From: Icerya purchasi
Lineage: Eukaryota > Arthropoda > Insecta > Hemiptera > Monophlebidae
Assembly (NCBI GenBank): GCA_039619475.1
Contig: CM077116.1
Span: 172,141,863-172,205,862, forward strand
Length of the DNA stretch: 64,000 bases
Direction of reading: 5' to 3'
This document shows, piece by piece, positions 10,641 to 21,325 of this stretch. The position numbers and the translations under genes are program-made. Positions within the stretch are counted from its first letter, which is position 1, and each line of letters opens with the position of its first letter. The notes beneath the pieces were generated by a model that did no database searches, was not told where the DNA came from, and worked only from the letters and a program-made list of their open reading frames with translations.

Positions 10641-11934
10641 ACGAAAACAGACACGCGCCACTTCATTTATGTACTTTCCATAATGAGCAACTATTGTACC
10701 ATTGATACACATTCTAAATTCGTAATTAAAGCGAAAAGTGTATGTATAAATAGATTTTAAGCAAAAAAAATTTAAATTAAATAGACAAAAGTGAAAATTA
10801 AAGTAAATAAAAATTAGAACAGTCGTAATATATAATAAATATAGCGCATAAATTTATTAATCAATACATTTAAAATAAACGCATAAATCATTACTTGAAT
10901 TACTGGAAATAAAAAACGTCGAATAATTCAAAAACATAAAAGAAGAAAAAAAAAAAGGAACTTATTTGGTAGTAAAATTATACGCACAGTAGCGACAGAG
11001 ATAAATAAAAAAAACAATAAAAAAACAACAAAAAACGCGGAAATTAAAGTACTTACATAGCTAGGTAATTTACAACAATAATGCAAGGTCTCTATGGTTC
11101 ATATGATTAAAAACAGCGAATATAACGAAACTTCCTGAAAACGAAATAATTTTTTATCTAAACTATACGAATATGCAGATCTAACTTTGAACGTGAACGC
11201 AAAAAAACAGAAATGGAATGAAAATGAATGAAAATAAGATTTTTCAAAAATTGTCTAGTGAGTAAGAAAAGAAAAAAAATGTTATAAATGTGTACTTTAT
11301 TTTAATGAGAAATACTGATATTCTCCGATTCCCCGAGCAGTGTTTTCCGAAAAAGTTGCTTGTACGGCCGATTAAATTTTAAATTTGTCACACAATTAGC
11401 AGACCGTGTGAGGGGAGATCCTTCATGCAAAATTACAACTTGTGAAACCCTTTTCGTAACGGTGTATTTTTTGAAAAACAATTTTTTACTCCCTTTCACA
11501 CCGATTAAAGTTCGCATATTTAAAATAACGTTCTCATTTGACATGTTCGGTGCGCCACAATGTTCTTATGAGATTTAAGTTTTATCTGGCGTAAACGGTT
11601 TCGGCTGTAGTGTGATTATTATTTTTTTTGAAAAAAGATTTTCCGACTTTAATCCCGTTTTTTTCACCCTCGAGAAAATTTGAGTTTTTAAATGTATTTT
11701 TGCACAGCGTAATTGCATTGTGTTCGCTATTATGTGTATTTCCGGCTACATAGACTTAGTAGATTCAGCGATATATTAATAATTGACTTTTCAAAAATTT
11801 CCCGATTTTCTTTTTAATATCTATATGTAATATTACTCGGCCATTTTGGCCTCGCAAAGGGCTGTGCCCCTTGACCCCTCTTGCGCTCATTTCTGTCTCT
11901 TTCTCTTCTATACTTTGTATAAAATGATCAAAAT
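10641..11934. other. no recognisable gene
   Basis: Strongly A-rich. Two overlapping frames of about 72-80 codons, at 11302-11578 on opposite strands, match nothing known. Confidence 0.4.
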
Positions 11935-12119
11935 TTACAACGTAATTCTTACTGGCATCAACACAAAAAAATAACATAATCACAAAAATCCTATCGTAAC
12001 ATTTAACTTTCATTATATAAAATTAAGACATTTTTTCGTTACATAAAATTGCGACACTTTTGGGACATTTTTTTGGGACATTTTTTCTAATTGGGGGTAG
12101 CCTAAGAATTACGTTGTAA
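11935..12119. mobile_element. small MITE-like element with perfect 17-bp inverted ends
   Basis: TTACAACGTAATTCTTA at 11935-11951 is exactly repeated in inverted orientation at 12103-12119, with 151 bp between. The total length (185 bp) and lack of coding sequence suit a MITE. The superfamily is unknown because no clear target-site duplication flanks it. A (TA)n tract follows at 12124-12152. Confidence 0.5.
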
Positions 12120-12123
12120 TTAG

Positions 12124-12152
<29 letters not shown>
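12124..12152. repeat. (TA)n microsatellite
   Basis: An uninterrupted run of alternating T and A, immediately after the small inverted-repeat element. Confidence 0.9.
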
Positions 12153-12154
<2 letters not shown>

Positions 12155-12179
12155 ATACCTATAAAAAAATACGGAATCC

Positions 12180-12500
12180 TAATAAGATGGTACATAAATG
12201 ACAAAAATATCAAATAAAAATCAATAACTCACGAACAGCTTGACTCATAAACTTCAAATTTGGAACATAAATCACAATTAAAATTCTCTTTAAAACGATC
12301 TATAACTTAAAGATTACCGATTACCCTGGGCGGCAAAAAACTCCAAAAACCGTCAAGAATATATAATATGGTACACAAAACGACCTCAAAAATCACTTAA
12401 AAAATCATAATTCATCACCCGATAAACTTATAAAGCTGAAATTGAAAATATAAACTAAAATGCAAGAGTCCTTTCATAAAATCAAAAAATTATGCTACAA
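12180..12500. repeat. two diverged direct repeats
   Basis: Segments starting GGTACATAAATGAC (about 12190) and GGTACACAAAACGACC (about 12370) are related over about 110 bp, including AAACTT-T/A-AAA blocks. They lie immediately before the 286-bp tandem array and may be an older part of the same repeat system. Confidence 0.4.
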
Positions 12501-12523
12501 AAGTTATGTAAAGTAGCCGAAAA

Positions 12524-13440
12524 CCCCCCTAGCGCCGCGAGTATTACAGCTTAAAATTTTAAACGCGGTTTAAAATACGCGCATCCCCGTATATTTCTCT
12601 AGTTTGGAACATCCGGCCTTCCAACTTTAAAACTGGACCTTTGGGGCGCCGAAAGCTCGAAATTTTGGAAAAAAATATTTTTTTTCCGGGCATGTGATGT
12701 ATCGTTGGAAAGATTGCTATTTGTCGAGAATGAAACCGTATTTCATATCCTTAAAAAAACTTTCCAAGTTGCCGTAAAGTTCAAAAAAGCGCGAAAAATG
12801 ACGTGTCTCCCCCCTAGCGCCGCGAATATTATAGCTAAAAATTTCGAACACGGTTTAAAATATCCGACTCCACGTATATTTCTCTAGTTTTGAACATCGA
12901 AATTTCCAGTTTTAAAATTAGACTCTTAGGGCGCCAAAAGCTTGAACTTTTCAAAAAAAAAAAATTTTTTCCGGGCTTGCTATATATTATTAGAAAGATC
13001 GCTATTTGTCGGGAACGAACCCGTATTTCATTTTCTTAACAAAACTTTCATAGCTGCTGAAAAGTTAAAAAAAGCGCGAGCTCTAATTTGTAGCCCCCTC
13101 TTTGCGACGTGAGTATTATAGCTATACATTTGGAACAAGATATAAAATATGCGAATCCACGTATATTTCTCTGGTTTGAAACATCCGGCTCTCCAGCTTT
13201 AGAATGAGACCCTCGAGGCGCCGAAAGCTCGAAATTTTGGAAAAAATATTTTTTTTCCCGGGCGTGTGATATATCGTTGGAAAGATCGCTATTTGTCGGG
13301 AACGAAACCGTATTTCGTTTTCTTAACCAAACTTTCGAATTTGCTGAAAAGTTCAAAAAGCGCGAGAACTAATATGTAGCCCCCTGTTTGCATCGCGAAT
13401 ATTATAGCTATAAATTTCGAATGGGGTTGAAAATATGCTC
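12524..13440. repeat. tandem repeat, unit about 286 bp, just over three copies
   Basis: The block CCCCCCTAGCGCCGCGA recurs in related form near 12524, 12809, 13094 and 13378, each time followed by GTATTA/ATATTATAGCT, a TATATTTCTCTAG/TGGTTT segment, GGGCGCCGAAAGCTCGAAA-type wording, and CGTTGGAAAGAT-GCTATTTGTCG. The spacing is 285-287 bp. Units differ at many positions, so the array is not recent. Short frames inside it (12705-12887 and 13048-13356) follow from the repeat and are not genes. Confidence 0.8.
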
Positions 13441-13900
13441 ATTCCGGCATGTTTTCTATAGTTTATTTAAAATTTTGTGTATATATCTAAATGAATTTTA
13501 CTTAAAAATCGTAGCTGAAGTGAAATTACGTCAAGAAAATTATTGTAAATATTTGTGTTAAAGTTGAAGACATGTTTTATTCTAAATAATTTTTTAAAAT
13601 AATTTGCGTGCTCGCTGTATTTTAATTGAAATTTTAAAAAGCTCGGATTACAGTGATGTACATATTTAGAGAATTATAATAGGGAGCATTTTTAAAAATT
13701 CGGACATAGTTTAAAATATACTATACAAACCGAAACGATACTTATTCTTAATTTCTTGATATGATGAGTAGAAGGAAAATTTGGGAGAACCAATCAATTT
13801 TGATAAAAAAAAATAATTTCGGAAATTTAATCGTCACACGAAAAATTGTTATCGCCTGTAACGCCATTGCATGGCTCAGTGAGAAGGACATTTTTCTCCA
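13441..13900. other. no recognisable feature
   Basis: AT-rich spacer after the tandem array; nothing coding was found. Confidence 0.4.
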
Positions 13901-13904
13901 TCTC

Positions 13905-14075
13905 ACTCCTTCCAGAAGTAATAATTGAAATTATGCGGGTTGGGATAGGTCTACCTGGTCCAATTTTAATCTAAACCATACATGGGCACCCCACAGAAAA
14001 ATTCATCGAAATCGTTTAAGCCGTTTAGGAGGAGTTCCATTTCAAACACACGTGCCCTACAGTTTAATATATAAA
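13905..14075 (+). repeat. RTE-type LINE or SINE 3' end
   Basis: The wording ATTCATCGAAATCGTTTAAG, CCGTTTAGGAGGAGTTC and CAAACACACG, followed by a TTAATATATAAAGG end, is of the type seen at 3' ends of RTE-class LINEs and the SINEs that share their tails in many animals. No coding sequence is left. Recognition rests on this wording alone. Confidence 0.45.
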
Positions 14076-14605
14076 GGTAATCGTGTCTGAGTTTTCTTTG
14101 CCGACATGCTCTCTTTCGTTCTTTCAACAATATATTTTTTAACAAGTGACAAACGAGGAAGGTGGTTTAAGTAATAGTATTCAAAAATAACTATATAAAA
14201 GTTCGGAAAACAAACAAGTACAATTACAAATTTTTAAATATTTATTGATAACTAATCCTTCCAAAAATCTAGGACTAAATAGCGTTTATTTATTAGAATT
14301 TATTTTTTTTTGCAATACAATATGATGACACTGCGTGATGTGTGAAACAGAACTGGACTAAAAATATCTGTTTTGGAATTATTGTTGTTTTGAATTTAGT
14401 ATTATGTAAATGAAAATTATGGTTATCTTTAACTTAACATACGGAATCCTCAGCGCATGAAACCTCATGCTTGACTGAACTTGTTATTAAATATCGAGGT
14501 AGGAATGTTTTCAGGAATAACAATACAATTTTCGTCTTATCTGAGGCTCGTTTCGTTGCGTGAACAAGGTTGTTCAGAAAAACCGGAGAGCGTATCAATC
14601 GTTCA
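14076..14605. other. no recognisable feature
   Basis: AT-rich spacer; no frames or structured repeats noted. Confidence 0.4.
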
Positions 14606-15091
14606 TTTTTTTTTATTTTTTTTATTTTTGTAAGAATAAGTTGTGGGTTTCACAGGGCAAATATGCCCGTTGTGTGAATGCCCAACACTCTTATCAACGT
14701 TTATTATAATAGGTATATAGTACAACAAATTAAAACTAACTTAACTTATTTCGAAACTAACAATAATAATAAACTTAGCATTATTTATATTAAAGTAATA
14801 GCATATATATGTATGCCAATAAAACAAAAATGCCGCGTAATACGCATCTGAATACCAATATATGCAGACAGCTTAATATTTATAATCGAAATAAAGCATG
14901 ATCAGTGAGAGCCTAAAATCCAGGAAGGACACGACAAAGTCAAAAACTAACAAAACCGTAAACAGAAAAGAACCATCAAATAGTAATAAGATAAAGGACG
15001 AGACTTGGATCTTCAGTCTTTGCACCATTCCTTCAACCATTTTTGCACCTCTTTTTTCCACACACCAATTTTTTTTCCCTCTAGTATATGA

Positions 15092-15835
15092 TTAGGGATT
15101 GTACTTATTTAAATTAATTAAAACTGAATCATCAGTGTTGTCAATTCGTAGATTTACCCCCCGGGGATAGATGTAATATGTATTACTTTGGTTTCTTGTT
15201 AACCGAATTTTTTCCCTGGATGGTAATTTTATATTATTGACATTAAATTCTAGTAATCTATAATAGAAATAGTACATCTTGGGAGACATTTCATCATTTT
15301 CCTTCCACCATGTTGATCCAGAGTCGTTTTTCTTCCAGTGGGGTAGTATAAGTTTCAAACACCTCTTCTGTATTTTACTTATTTTGTTTATTTCTGCTTT
15401 CTTAGCCTCACCCCATATTTGAATTCCATATAATATTCTAGACATTATTATTAAATTATAGTACATATATACGTAGAGTTCGATATGATAGTACCTGCTT
15501 TATTTTATATAAAGCTGGAATTGTCTGTCTTAATTTCGAGTTTAAACTTTGAATGTGTTTTTTCCAGTTCAAGGATTTATCAATATATATACCTAGATAT
15601 TTAAAGTGTCATTTACGTTCTCTAACGCTGGACAAAAACATAAATGGGTATTGTTATTTACATGAAGCTCATGAAGGCAATCGTTATTATGAAGGACAAT
15701 TCGCGGGTCGCCTGTGTTATGTTTATAATTATTCCGAATGTGTAATACTTTTGATTTGTTTATATTTATACATAACTTCCTATCATGTGCCCATTTACTG
15801 AAATTATCTACATCCTCTTGTAATAATTTTTCCAC
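15092..15835 (-). pseudogene. LINE RT thumb and C-terminus, frameshifted
   Basis: Two minus-strand frames (15593-15835 and 15092-15466) and the sequence between them form one decayed region. It reads LQEDVDNFSKWAHDRKLC, NKSKVLHIRN, then after a frameshift near 15618 FKYLGIYIDKSLNWKKHI, and finally RILYGIQIWGEAKKAEINKI and QKRCLKLILPHWKK. These are the palm end, the YLG-LNW thumb block and the C-terminal helices of a LINE ORF2 without RNase H. The stop near 15092 is followed by a long 3'UTR to the A-rich tail. Confidence 0.7.
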
Positions 15836-15858
15836 AATCTCTAAATTTTTGTGCTCAA

Positions 15859-16716
15859 TTAATAAAGCAATATCATCAGCAAAAGCGTATACCTTCGCAT
15901 TTTTAATATACTTGCATAACGAGTTAGTATAATAATTATCTTATTCTGCAATCTTTTTTCATCAAAAACATATCTCAGAGAGTTCCTATTATGTTTACAA
16001 TTCCGGTTCAAGATACTAAACACACAACAGATGATGTAATGATCCGATATTTTCGAATTAATAATTCTCGAGGTAAGTTTATTTGTATTATACTTAATAA
16101 ATATGTTGTCTATACATGATTGAGTTCTTCTATCTAGCCGTTCTTCTTCTCTCGTAATTCCATTTATCAACTGTACTCCTCCTGCTCCATAAATTACATT
16201 TAAAAAGTTCTCCACCTGTGTATTAGGAAGCAATAAATCGATATTAAAATCACCACAAAACAGGAAATTATCTTTATTACTTAATTTTTTTAAAAGTGAA
16301 TCGGTTTCGTTTATAAATTCGCTTACGTTTTTGCTCGGTGATCTGTATATAGCAATTAGTCGTAAAGGGTTGTTTTCGCAAATATCTATATCTATCATCA
16401 CCAGGTCCATACTTAGCCTATTATTAACTTCCCGAATATGATATCTAAACTTATTATTAATAAACACAAGTATTCCTCCGTTATACCCAGTAGGTCTTTG
16501 TAGTTCAATATTCGTGAATCCATTTATATTATATAAATTTAATTCATCCTTACTTATATTAATTTCAGTTAATACAATTACACTTAAAGATGACCTGTGA
16601 ATGTAAGTTATAAATTCATCGTAGTTACGTCTCACAGTTCTTATGTTTAAGTGTAACACATGAAATAATTCCGTATTAATTTGGAGTGTGTTATTTACAT
16701 TTAATACGCTGTTCAC
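15859..16716 (-). pseudogene. LINE endonuclease domain fused to RT remnant
   Basis: The 285-codon frame opens with a full apurinic-type endonuclease: the N-terminal strand HVLHLNIRT (about residues 20-28), the catalytic glutamate in LTEIN, the GDFN block, and the terminal SDH motif. After RYVFDEKRLQNK the frame changes to an out-of-phase version of the RT palm. In the neighbouring frame the palm reads KVYAFADDIALLIE. The junction near 15935 therefore marks a deletion of roughly 250 codons expected between endonuclease and palm. The endonuclease itself has no stop codon. Confidence 0.7.
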
Positions 16717-16733
16717 GTTATCAGTCCATTTTG

Positions 16734-17166
16734 ACGTGACAACGTCTTATAAATTGGTTTGCCGGGTGACACTTGAAGAAACTGCGTTACGCTCCGCTCA
16801 CGTTATGCGCTCACAATGAGAGCGACTGAGAGGCACGCGTCCCTTCCACTCGGGCATGGTTAGCCCGCCTAAGAGGGAGAGAGACAGACATTTTAAAAAT
16901 ATGAGAAAAAAATATGAGAAACAATAATTTCTAATTTGTTCAATTTTAGTACAATGGAGCCAGATGTACAAATTAGTGCGAGATTCTTTGTATAAATTAA
17001 TGTTTTAAATATAATTCTTTGTATAAATAAATGTTTTAAATTGTTACTATTATTTCATCCTTCTTCCTACTATACGAATGAATATTCACATTAAAATTAT
17101 TTTACCACTCAAAGTCGTTGTCACGTAAAACTTTCGCCCGTATACCGACTTTACAGGCAACCAATT
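16734..17166. repeat. inverted-repeat-bounded block
   Basis: ACGTGACAACG (16734-16744) is matched inverted by CGTTGTCACGT (17116-17126), and AATTGGTTTGCC (16752-16763) is matched inverted by GGCAACCAATT (17156-17166). The order of the two arms differs on each side, so this is not a simple terminal inverted repeat. It abuts the 5' end of the minus-strand LINE and may be a separate mobile element. Confidence 0.35.
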
Positions 17167-19464
17167 TTTTTTGATCTACTATAATTCTTACAGCTTTGTT
17201 TACTGCGGTACTGAATTGGAGAAGTCATATGAGCGGGATATTATACTTATTTAATTCGTATTCTCCCACCTTAATCAGATTTTTTTTTTTTTTTCTTTTC
17301 TTTATTGGCAACGAATACACATATGTGACAAAAAGTAAATCTGAATACATCAGAGTGTCGAATTGGGCTCAATTTTTCGATGTTGATGGCATAGCGCGGG
17401 ATTTCACTAGACACCGAATTCCATTTTATACGACAAGAAGTATCCAGCTTTCGAACGCGAGAAATTTCGATTCGCTGAAATACATTACGTACATAGAAAA
17501 TATTTTAACGCAACTAAATTGTTCGTGCTTTTCTAAAAGTTTAGTTTCACTCAAAAAATCTCACGAACAGGATCGAGTTGTACATTGTTGTCCCCCGCAA
17601 CTAAATAACGACAGAACTATCCAATGAAACGGTAATTATAATTAGTCAATCTTTTTCATCTGAAGTTGAGATATCGCGGCATCATTTGAACACGCAACTT
17701 TAAGTTGGATGGCGTGCAGGCTATTTCTGCTGCACACCATTTATGTCGCAACCTTTGAGGATTGTTTCTGCTTCGGTGCCTACGGGTGTGCGGCATTTGT
17801 TGTCCTCAGGGAACACTGCCCCCCCCCCCATATGAAGCCATATATGCTGGGCGAAAGATGGTGTTGGAAATATAGATCCCGCAACTTCTAACCGTAAACG
17901 ATATTATTTTACGCTGCCGTATTTGTTTGCTTCGCTTCGAAATGTTCTCGCTATGTTCAGAATGTTTCGTAAATGACTAACGATGTTTTTGTTTTTCGGC
18001 GGAAGAGGTCGTCCGTTCTCTGTTTATTCTGATGATGGCAGAAATTTCGCCGTCACTAATAATAACTAAAAGGAATTTTTGAGCGCAGCGGAAGAACCAA
18101 ACGTTCGGTATTTTACTTCTCCGAGGCAGTGGAATCTAAGAAAGTGCTATGGAGTTCACGAAATTCAAGGGGTCGTCGTGTTTTAAAAGAGGACTGAATT
18201 ATGAAGGTTAACTTTTACGCGTTGAAGATATTTCGAATTCTCGTCCGCTGGCTTTTAATCAGTCCTCCGGTTGTCACTAATTACCCGCGCACTCTTTTTA
18301 ATTCGCGATGCTCTTACTCCATCGGCAGGAACTGGATTGAATTCGTTCGGTTTTTCCAAATGCTACGTTGAAATTAAGAATAGATTTAATTTGTTTTGAC
18401 GTCGCCTGTTTGGAGACCATTTATTGCGTACGAAAATGGTTCCAGAAATCAAGAAATCTCGAGATGGCGCGATATTGAAGAATTGCTTCTTTTTTTTTTT
18501 TGATATTCGTTCGTTACAAATTTGCACGAATTACAAAAGCGTTTCCGGGTAAGCAAGGCAACGCACGAACCATTAAAGTGTTTTTCGGTGGATGTTAACG
18601 ATTTCCAGTTCTGTCGTTGTTCCAGTTGCAAATCTGTTAATATTACTTTTGCTGTTTTTTTTAAAATTATGTGTCGTGTTTGTTTTAATTCCAAATCCGT
18701 TTCGTTAATTTTTGTTTTATTCATTTATTTCATTCATTAATTTATTATATCTTATTCCGTTTTATTTTGCAATGCAGAAACGTACGAGGAGCGCTATTTT
18801 TCAGGAACTGTTAAATCTGTGACGGTCGTTATCGTTATTTAACCATCATTGCTCGAACTCCGCCCCCCCAGTTTTATGTTGCTGTTCTTTTTGTGGTTCT
18901 TCGTAATTCGTATTTTCTTTTTTCAGTTTATTTTTGTACATTTCAATTTCCCCTTTTTCCTTTAACTCGTTCACTTCCTTCGTTTTAATTATCTCTTCCT
19001 CCGTTGCTCCCATTTGCCTATTGTTAATTTTTGTTTTAATATTCGTTTCTTGTATTCTTTGTTTTGGAAACAGCCATTTTTCGAGCTTACGCTGGAACTC
19101 GTTTAACGTTTTCGCGAAATGTACTTTTTTTTTAATAATTTTTTTTCCTTTCGGACTTTCGAATAAAAATAAATAAATTATTTTTTAATCGAATTTTAAC
19201 GGCACCGACGGTATTTCATGTTTTTGATATTTCGGTAACTTTTAATGATGTGTATGGTATATTTTCAGAAGGGTATTTATGAACCTTTGCTTCTTTCCTT
19301 AATGCTGCGTAAGGAACGCTTTAATAATTTGATTACGACTGATAGCGTTTCCTTTTTAATCCGTGAATGCGTGAGAGGTTTCTTCTTTTGCTTTCTTTTT
19401 TGGAAAAATCATCATTGCCGTATATTTTTAATTTCTAACATTTTATCTTGTATCACTTTCTTTC
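17167..19464. other. no recognisable gene
   Basis: Several frames of 60-143 codons (for example 17196-17627 on the plus strand) show no known domain. A C10 run lies near 17820. T-rich stretches at 18900-19200 give low-complexity hydrophobic frames. Confidence 0.4.
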
Positions 19465-19740
19465 TTTTTTTTTTTTTTTTTTTTCGTTTGGGCTCGTCAA
19501 CCAAGGACCTTCACCCAGAAACAAATAGCAAGGAAAGAAGTTGCCGATCAGAAATCTTTTTGATAAAAAACAATAAATAGTAGGAATAATTAATTTGGAA
19601 AGGAAAGGACAGAATATAGGAAGCACAACAAGGAGCAGGAAGCCTAAGCTTCAATAAATAGGAATATAAAATGCTCCATAGAAAGAGGTGAACATTGGAA
19701 GAACACATGATCGGCGTCGCAAATAACTGCATCATAGTCC
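19465..19740 (-). mobile_element. LINE-A 3' end with poly(A)
   Basis: The minus strand reads VICDADHVFFQCSPLSMEHF, then after a frameshift LLKLRLPAPCCASYILSFPF and KKISDRQLL. These match the zinc-knuckle tail of the other LINE-A copies. The 3'UTR has GGTGAAGGTCCTTGGTTGAC and ends in a run of about 20 A (T-run at 19465-19484). It is 5'-truncated. Confidence 0.75.
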
Positions 19741-20099
19741 GATTAAAAAAATAATGGTGAGTTTACATTAATTCGCATAGAGCTGTAAATTGGTACAGGT
19801 CTTAGGAAAACTATTACAAATAAAATATCAAAAGTCCCCACCGATTCCATATTTGTTAAATAAATTATTCAAGATCAAAAGTCAAAAAAATTAGTTTCTA
19901 TCATTTTTCTGGTAAACGGTAAGTGTTATCATAAAAATGAATCAAATAAAAATTGCATATTATGCAATTATCCACAGTGTTTGTTTTTATACTTTTTTTC
20001 CCTACGAATCACACCATTTTTGAGATATCGCAATTCTAAAATTTGAAAAAGTCGAATTCTACATAATATGCATACATTCCGGCACCACCTGTGAGGTAG
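19741..20099. other. spacer before the I-clade LINE
   Basis: AT-rich, with no frame and no repeat; presumed pre-insertion DNA. Confidence 0.4.
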
Positions 20100-20149
20100 T
20101 GTACTTAACGCATTTTTTTAACGTGGTTTCCCGTGGAGGCAAATTCCAC

Positions 20150-20347
20150 GATCTATTGTGATTCAGTTTTATCAAATGGACGAGTACGACATCGTTTCAA
20201 TTGTCGGTTGTTGTTCGCGTTCGTGTTGCTCTCTTTCAAGTGATAACTTGTAATAACTGCCTAATCTTATCTCTCTTTCGACTCGCTACTCGAGTTTCGC
20301 CGCGTTATCGAACTTAGTTATCGGCGTTATCAATTAAGCCGGTCGGC
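20150..20347 (+). promoter_or_regulatory. 5'UTR and possible internal promoter of the I-clade LINE
   Basis: The 200 bases before ORF1 are distinctly less AT-rich than the flank and contain TCAGT (near 20166) followed by ATGGACGAGTACGAC. Insect non-LTR elements commonly start transcription at a TCAGT-like initiator with a downstream GA-C element. Spacing here is not ideal, so the assignment is speculative. The ORF1 ATG at 20348 sits in a good context (GGCATGGCC). Confidence 0.3.
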
Positions 20348-21325
20348 ATGGCCGACCAGCCATTATCCAACACCGCGACAACGTTATCTGCGCCTCCGGC
20401 TGCGATGACAGCAACTTCAGGTAATAATGTTTCAATTCAATCTATCGTAACACCGCGCATAATTACGCCTCACACTAATAATACGTACGCCAGTAAAGTT
20501 CAACAAAATAAAATAACACCAATCCAAAACTTCTGTTATCCCACGGAAGAACAGGGAATCGTCTTCAGCCATATTCTAGAATACAAAATAATTGACTATT
20601 TATCGGCATTAAAAGATCTCGTTGATGGGGCCAGAAACATCATAGCAGCTTCTCGAGTTAGCGGAAATAGAGTAATCGTTTTTCTCTCCTCCGCCCACAA
20701 AGTCCATTCATTCATCTCAACACACGGAGGTATTAATATCGACGGACACTTCGTCAAAGCACGCAAGCTTAAATCAGCCGCGACAAAAATTATATTATCC
20801 AACATACCCCCAACAGTTACCAATGAAATCTTAGAGCACCACCTAACCTCCAACCTAAATATGAAATTGGCCTCGCATATATCTCTTCTGAGAATAAAAC
20901 CTCTCGATCCAGAATTCGGACATATTGTTAGTTGGCGTCGCCAAGTATACATCGCTAACTACGAAGACTTAAATTTACCAAATTCCTTCGTACTAAGCTC
21001 CGAAGAAAAAAGTTTTCGTATCTTCATTTCGCCAGATGCACTGGTCTGTTTCAAATGCAATTCCTCTGGTCATAAAGCAGACAACTGTAAAATAACTCCT
21101 ACTTTCGACAATTTCACCGAAGATACCGATATCCCGGGTACAAGTTTGTCTCTTCCAGCGTCCAATGGTCATGGCACACAACCAACACCAACCTGCGAGA
21201 ACCCTACAGTATCGACAACTACAAACGATGCGCTAAAACTAAACTTAAAACGTCAGATGTCCGAATCTTCGTCTAAAACCACAGGAAAATCACCTGAGTT
21301 AGCAAACGAAGAAGATAAGCGCTAA
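20348..21325 (+). CDS. I-clade LINE ORF1 (gag-like), first part
   Basis: ORF1 proteins of this clade bind element RNA and form the particle that is reverse transcribed. The 325-residue frame starts at an ATG in good context. A proline/threonine-rich N-terminus (residues 1-60) is followed by a region with RNA-recognition-like wording (KIILSNIPPTVTNEILEHHL, residues 147-166). A zinc knuckle CFKCNSSGHKADNC (C-X2-C-X4-H-X4-C) sits at residues 234-247. The tail is Ser/Thr-rich and ends at TAA 21323-21325. A +1 frame, open from 21303, continues with a basic and then acidic region to 21851, so the original ORF1 was probably about 500 residues. I-type ORF1 proteins usually have one or more such knuckles. 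Confidence 0.85.
   Translation: MADQPLSNTATTLSAPPAAMTATSGNNVSIQSIVTPRIITPHTNNTYASKVQQNKITPIQNFCYPTEEQGIVFSHILEYKIIDYLSALKDLVDGARNIIAASRVSGNRVIVFLSSAHKVHSFISTHGGINIDGHFVKARKLKSAATKIILSNIPPTVTNEILEHHLTSNLNMKLASHISLLRIKPLDPEFGHIVSWRRQVYIANYEDLNLPNSFVLSSEEKSFRIFISPDALVCFKCNSSGHKADNCKITPTFDNFTEDTDIPGTSLSLPASNGHGTQPTPTCENPTVSTTTNDALKLNLKRQMSESSSKTTGKSPELANEEDKR

Larger units (their letters stand above)
14606..16716 (-). mobile_element. CR1/Jockey-group LINE with internal deletion
   Basis: A minus-strand LINE runs from an endonuclease start at 16716 to an A-rich tail at about 14606-14640. The endonuclease (15859-16716) contains LHLNIRTVRRNYDEF, VLTEINIS, GGILVFINN, CGDFNIDLL and SDHYI. It runs directly into RT palm wording just before AKVYAFADDIALLIE, so the RT fingers and part of the palm are missing. 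Downstream, frameshifted pieces give FSKWAHDRKLCININKSK, then FKYLGIYIDKSLNWKKHIQS, then SRILYGIQIWGEAKKAEI in the 15092-15466 frame. There is no RNase H, which separates it from LINE-A and the I-clade copy. Confidence 0.75.

Noticed and set aside
12705..13356. Frames of 60 and 102 codons in the tandem array
   Set aside because: They fall within the 286-bp repeat units, lie on opposite strands and are not conserved between units.
17196..17627. 143-codon plus-strand frame
   Set aside because: It includes a T14-encoded phenylalanine run and shows no known domain.
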